DNA of 17,060 bases from Phycisphaerales bacterium UBA2421 (lineage in GTDB: Bacteria > Planctomycetota > Phycisphaerae > Tepidisphaerales > Tepidisphaeraceae): the NCBI GenBank assembly GCA_002343075.1, contig DDRH01000034.1:1-17060 (forward strand), written 5' to 3'. Each line of letters begins with the position of its first letter. Position 1 is the stretch's first letter. The notes under the pieces were generated by a model. That model saw only the letters and a list, made by a program, of their open reading frames with translations. It did not search any database and had not been told where the DNA came from. Positions 15,014 through 17,060 of the stretch are shown in pieces. A program made the position numbers and the translations under genes.

Positions 15014-15035
15014 CGTTGCAGAACCGGTTTAGCAA
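15007..15035 (-). promoter_or_regulatory. Predicted promoter of the reductase-enolase operon
   Basis: On the minus strand TTGCTA (15035-15030), a 17-base spacer, and TACTAT (15012-15007). Its -10 shares almost all bases with the -10 of the plus-strand promoter, and its spacer is filled by the palindrome. Confidence 0.5.
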
Positions 15036-15037
15036 CG
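15014..15037. promoter_or_regulatory. 24-bp interrupted palindrome, LacI-type operator candidate
   Basis: CGTTGC (15014-15019), two bases, AACCGGTT (15022-15029), two bases, GCAACG (15032-15037): 20 of 24 positions are symmetric. A CG step at the centre flanked by A/T-rich half-sites is typical for LacI/GalR-family repressor sites. A further CGTTGCA copy sits at 14982-14988 over the plus-strand -35 box. Placement over the start point of one promoter and the spacer of the other fits repression of both directions. No regulator gene is in the window. Confidence 0.55.
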
Positions 15038-15075
15038 CAATAACTGGCGTAGCCCGACCGTGGAGTATCCAATCT

Positions 15076-16086
15076 ATGTCGCGAAAGAACGTCCTGGTTG
15101 TCCCTTCCGTGCCCCTCTACAAGAAGCTGTTTTCCGAGGCGGCCGACGCGCACCTTCTGAGCCTGGCCAACGTCGCCTACAACGAAACCGAGGCCGACTG
15201 GACCGGGGCCGACCTCGCCCGTCGAATCGCCGAGGCCGATATTCTTCTGACCAGTTGGCGCAACCCGAAACTCACACCGGAATTGCTCGACCTCGCCCCC
15301 CGACTGAAGCTCGTCGCCCACTCCGCCGGGTCGGTGAAGTTTATGATCGACGACAGCATTTTCTGCCAGGGCATCCAGGTAAGCACCGCCGGTGCGGCGA
15401 TGGTCCCGCCGGTGGCCGAAACGACCGTCCTGCTCTGCATGCTGATGCTGCGCCCGGTTTACAAGCTGGATGAGGGCCTGCGCAGCGCAGCGCCGTGGTT
15501 TGAAATGAAGCTGGCGGGCGTTGGCGACGAACTGGGGACCAAGACTGTCGGCATCATTGGCGCCGGACAGATCGGCAAGCGGGTAATCAAGATGCTGCGC
15601 GCCTGGGAGATTGATGTGCGGCTGTTTGACCCCTACATCAGCCCCGAACAGGCCGCAGCGATGGATGTGACGGCGTATCACTCGCTGCAAGACATGCTCC
15701 CGCACTGCGATATCGTCACCCTTCATGCGCCTGTGCTGCCGGAAACGAGGCATCTGATGGGTGGCGAGGAGCTTCGCCGCATGCGCGACGGGACGATCCT
15801 CATCAACACCGCGCGGGCGTGGCTGGTCGACCACGACGCCCTCGCCGCCGAGCTGAAGCAGGGCCGGCTGCGCTACGCGACCGATGTTTTCGAGAACGAA
15901 CCGCTGCCCCGCGACGACGCGTGGCGGACCATGCCCAACACGTTCATCCTCCCGCACATCGCCGCGGCGACAAGGCAGTGCTTTCATCGCCAGGGCGACA
16001 TTACGGTGGCAGAGATCGAGCGTTTCATCGGCGGCAAGCCGCTGCAATATCCGGTCACCGAGCAGTCATTGAAGCTGATGGCATAA
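15076..16086 (+). CDS. D-isomer-specific 2-hydroxyacid dehydrogenase
   Basis: A 336-residue NAD-dependent dehydrogenase that interconverts D-2-hydroxyacids and 2-oxoacids in the cytoplasm. The Rossmann motif GAGQIG is at 162-167, with Asp (LFDPY) at the end of the second strand favouring NAD. Catalytic residues: Arg247 (NTARAWLVD), an acidic residue in DVFENEPL (Glu273 or Glu275), and His294 (LPHIAAAT). Length is normal. ATG 15076 is chosen over an in-frame TTG at 15016 because it begins a normal domain N-terminus (MSRKNVLVVPS) and the TTG overlaps the palindrome and predicted start point; GGAG lies 10 bases upstream. Related subfamilies include phosphoglycerate, glyoxylate/hydroxypyruvate and erythronate dehydrogenases, and the sequence alone does not choose. 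Divergence from the reductase-enolase operon with a shared operator suggests a common catabolic pathway. Confidence 0.92.
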   Translation: MSRKNVLVVPSVPLYKKLFSEAADAHLLSLANVAYNETEADWTGADLARRIAEADILLTSWRNPKLTPELLDLAPRLKLVAHSAGSVKFMIDDSIFCQGIQVSTAGAAMVPPVAETTVLLCMLMLRPVYKLDEGLRSAAPWFEMKLAGVGDELGTKTVGIIGAGQIGKRVIKMLRAWEIDVRLFDPYISPEQAAAMDVTAYHSLQDMLPHCDIVTLHAPVLPETRHLMGGEELRRMRDGTILINTARAWLVDHDALAAELKQGRLRYATDVFENEPLPRDDAWRTMPNTFILPHIAAATRQCFHRQGDITVAEIERFIGGKPLQYPVTEQSLKLMA

Positions 16087-16113
16087 CGTCGCCGTCAGCA
16101 ACTCGATCTCGAC

Positions 16114-16127
16114 GCCGGCGGGCCGGC
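16114..16127. terminator. GC hairpin between convergent genes
   Basis: GCCGG/CCGGC with a 4-base loop, 28 bases after the dehydrogenase stop and 63 bases from the stop of the convergent lipoprotein gene. No T-tract. Confidence 0.3.
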
Positions 16128-16140
16128 AACGCACTGCCAG

Positions 16141-16160
16141 ACGATTGGCGACGATTGGCG
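16141..16160. repeat. Tandem 10-bp duplication
   Basis: ACGATTGGCG occurs twice in direct tandem in the intergenic region between the dehydrogenase and lipoprotein genes. Probably a small replication-slippage duplication. Confidence 0.7.
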
Positions 16161-16189
16161 ACGTTTGCTTCGCGGCATTCGCCTCGGGC

Positions 16190-16417
16190 TCAATCGCCCC
16201 CGACGGCAGCCTTGAACTGCGCCTCGGTAATCTTCTCTACTTCTGAATTCTGGATCGTCACCTTGTTGCCCGTCTTGGCATCTTTGAGCAGGGTCGCACC
16301 GTCGTCGTACTTCACTTCTTTGGTGTAGTAAATCTTGCTCGTGCTCGGATCGGTCACGCGGTAGTAAGAGCAGCCCGAGATGAGCAGTAGCATCGAGACA
16401 ATCAACGTGCGGCGCAT
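16190..16417 (-). CDS. Small YgdI/YgdR-like lipoprotein
   Basis: A 75-residue protein. ATG 16417 is chosen because GGAGG (16428-16424 on the minus strand) sits 6 bases upstream and the start gives a textbook lipoprotein signal: MRRTLIVSMLLLISGC with the lipid-bearing Cys16. An upstream ATG at 16447 would put a needless ten-residue extension before it. The mature part is only about 60 residues: YYRVTDPSTSKIYYTK, then a strand-rich segment with a DDG turn and DAKTGNKVTI, like the small SH3-type beta-barrel lipoproteins of the YgdI/YgdR (DUF903) group. Function of that group is poorly known; location is a lipid-anchored envelope position. It follows infC on the same strand, after 153 bases with a possible terminator. 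Confidence 0.75.
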   Translation of the reverse strand: MRRTLIVSMLLLISGCSYYRVTDPSTSKIYYTKEVKYDDGATLLKDAKTGNKVTIQNSEVEKITEAQFKAAVGGD

Positions 16418-16423
16418 GAGCGG

Positions 16424-16428
16424 CCTCC
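16424..16428 (-). promoter_or_regulatory. Ribosome binding site deciding the lipoprotein start
   Basis: GGAGG on the minus strand, 6 bases before ATG 16417; it supports the shorter form that begins at the signal peptide. Confidence 0.75.
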
Positions 16429-16502
16429 GGTAAATGAGGTTAAACATTCAAAAAACCACCCCCCAAAAAAATGCGTGATCATCCTTGGCCGGATTGAATC
16501 GC

Positions 16503-16525
16503 AAAAGGCCCGCCTTGCCGCGGCG
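16503..16525 (-). terminator. Possible weak terminator after infC
   Basis: On the minus strand CGCC/GGCG with a 7-base loop, then GGCC and TTTT (16506-16503), about 45 bases after the infC stop. The stem is short. Confidence 0.3.
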
Positions 16526-16570
16526 AGTCATCCCATGCAATTGTATCGACCGGCGGACGACACGCCCCAT

Positions 16571-17060
16571 TTATGAGCCAGCAGTAACGGGTTGCGGCGC
16601 CTTGATGCCGAGGCTGCTGCCGGCCGGTGCCGAACCCGTGGAGCGAAGAGCCCCCGTTGCCGGCTTGACCGCAGGCTTCGCTGGTGCTGCCGATGACGAA
16701 GCGCCCCCGCCACCTTTGCTATCCGGCTGCAGCACGAGGGTCATGCGGCGGCCTTCCATCTTGGCATCGCGTTCGACCTTGCAGCAATCCACCAGTGCTT
16801 TCTTGATCTTGATAAAGATTTCTCGGCCCAGCTCGAGGTGGGCCATTTCGCGGCCCTTGAACTGCAGCGTAAACTGGACCTTGTTGCCTTCTTCAAGAAA
16901 CTCGCGGGCGTGATTGATCTTGATTTCAAGATCGTGGTCGCCGATTCGCACGGTCTTGATCTTCAACTCTTTAAGCTGCCCGGCCTTGGAGTGCGACCGG
17001 CTCTTGTCCTGCTTCTTCTGCTGCTGATAGAGGTACTTGCCGTAATCCATGATCCGGCAG
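16571..17060 (-). CDS. infC: Translation initiation factor IF-3 (5' partial)
   Basis: The gene runs off the right edge: the three codons before the internal Met at 17050 read Cys-Arg-Ile, continuing the family sequence CRIMDYGKYLYQQQKK, the end of the N-terminal domain and start of the linker. The linker helix (KKQDKSRSHSKAGQLKELKIK) and the full C-terminal domain are present (VRIGDHDLEIKINHAREFLEEGNKV, FKGREMAHLELG, MEGRRMTLVL). IF-3 binds the 30S subunit, checks the start codon and initiator tRNA, and prevents premature joining of 50S. After the C domain there is an extra tail of about 50 residues rich in Gly, Ala, Ser and Pro (DSKGGGGASSSAAPAKPA onward), likely disordered and absent from E. 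coli IF-3. The downstream neighbour is a lipoprotein gene, not rpmI-rplT. Confidence 0.95.
   Translation of the reverse strand, partial: CRIMDYGKYLYQQQKKQDKSRSHSKAGQLKELKIKTVRIGDHDLEIKINHAREFLEEGNKVQFTLQFKGREMAHLELGREIFIKIKKALVDCCKVERDAKMEGRRMTLVLQPDSKGGGGASSSAAPAKPAVKPATGALRSTGSAPAGSSLGIKAPQPVTAGS

Noticed and set aside
14965..16047. A 360-codon minus-strand open frame
   Set aside because: It is antisense to the D-2-hydroxyacid dehydrogenase, which has complete active-site motifs, and its own translation has no recognisable domain.

Overview
The window looks like the chromosome of a Planctomycetota bacterium, probably of the class Phycisphaerae. The main clues are very large secreted modular proteins (dockerin-like segment, fibronectin type III repeats, right-handed beta-helix), a calcium-binding RTX-type protein whose N-terminus carries a variant of the planctomycete LEPR-XLL motif, and high-GC, GTG-start-rich genes. 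This assignment is inference from gene content. No insertion sequence, CRISPR array, tRNA or rRNA was found.

Layout. At 2-5229 are two consecutive plus-strand surface or secreted protein genes: a 5'-truncated multidomain beta-helix protein and an RTX-repeat protein. A gene-poor stretch with small hairpins follows. At 5624-7356 a STAS-domain protein is translationally coupled to a short GspE/PilB-like ATPase that has lost the usual zinc-binding cysteines. At 7377-7973 (minus) are two tandem paralogous ribbon-helix-helix-like small proteins, preceded by a 354-base non-coding stretch holding a long imperfect hairpin and a short dyad over a possible promoter. At 8328-9842 is an exported transglutaminase-like protein, and at 9954-10736 a small kinase-like protein.

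A KtrB/TrkH-type potassium channel subunit (10761-12191, minus) has a c-di-AMP riboswitch of the ydaO/yuaA class in its leader. A good sigma-70 promoter places the transcript start at the first base-paired strand of the aptamer. The next block is metabolic: an aldo/keto reductase and an enolase-superfamily enzyme overlap by 4 bases on the minus strand, and a D-2-hydroxyacid dehydrogenase diverges on the plus strand. Their shared intergenic region holds two overlapping, opposite promoters and a 24-bp interrupted palindrome (CGTTGC-N2-AACCGGTT-N2-GCAACG) that resembles a LacI-type operator and could switch both directions at once. The window ends with a small YgdI/YgdR-like lipoprotein and the 3' part of infC (translation initiation factor IF-3), both minus strand.

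The most informative items are not genes: the c-di-AMP riboswitch on the potassium transporter, and the two-way operator/promoter between the sugar-acid-type genes. Candidates for less-described biology are the tandem ribbon-helix-helix pair with its structured leader, and the STAS plus zinc-less secretion-ATPase pair.
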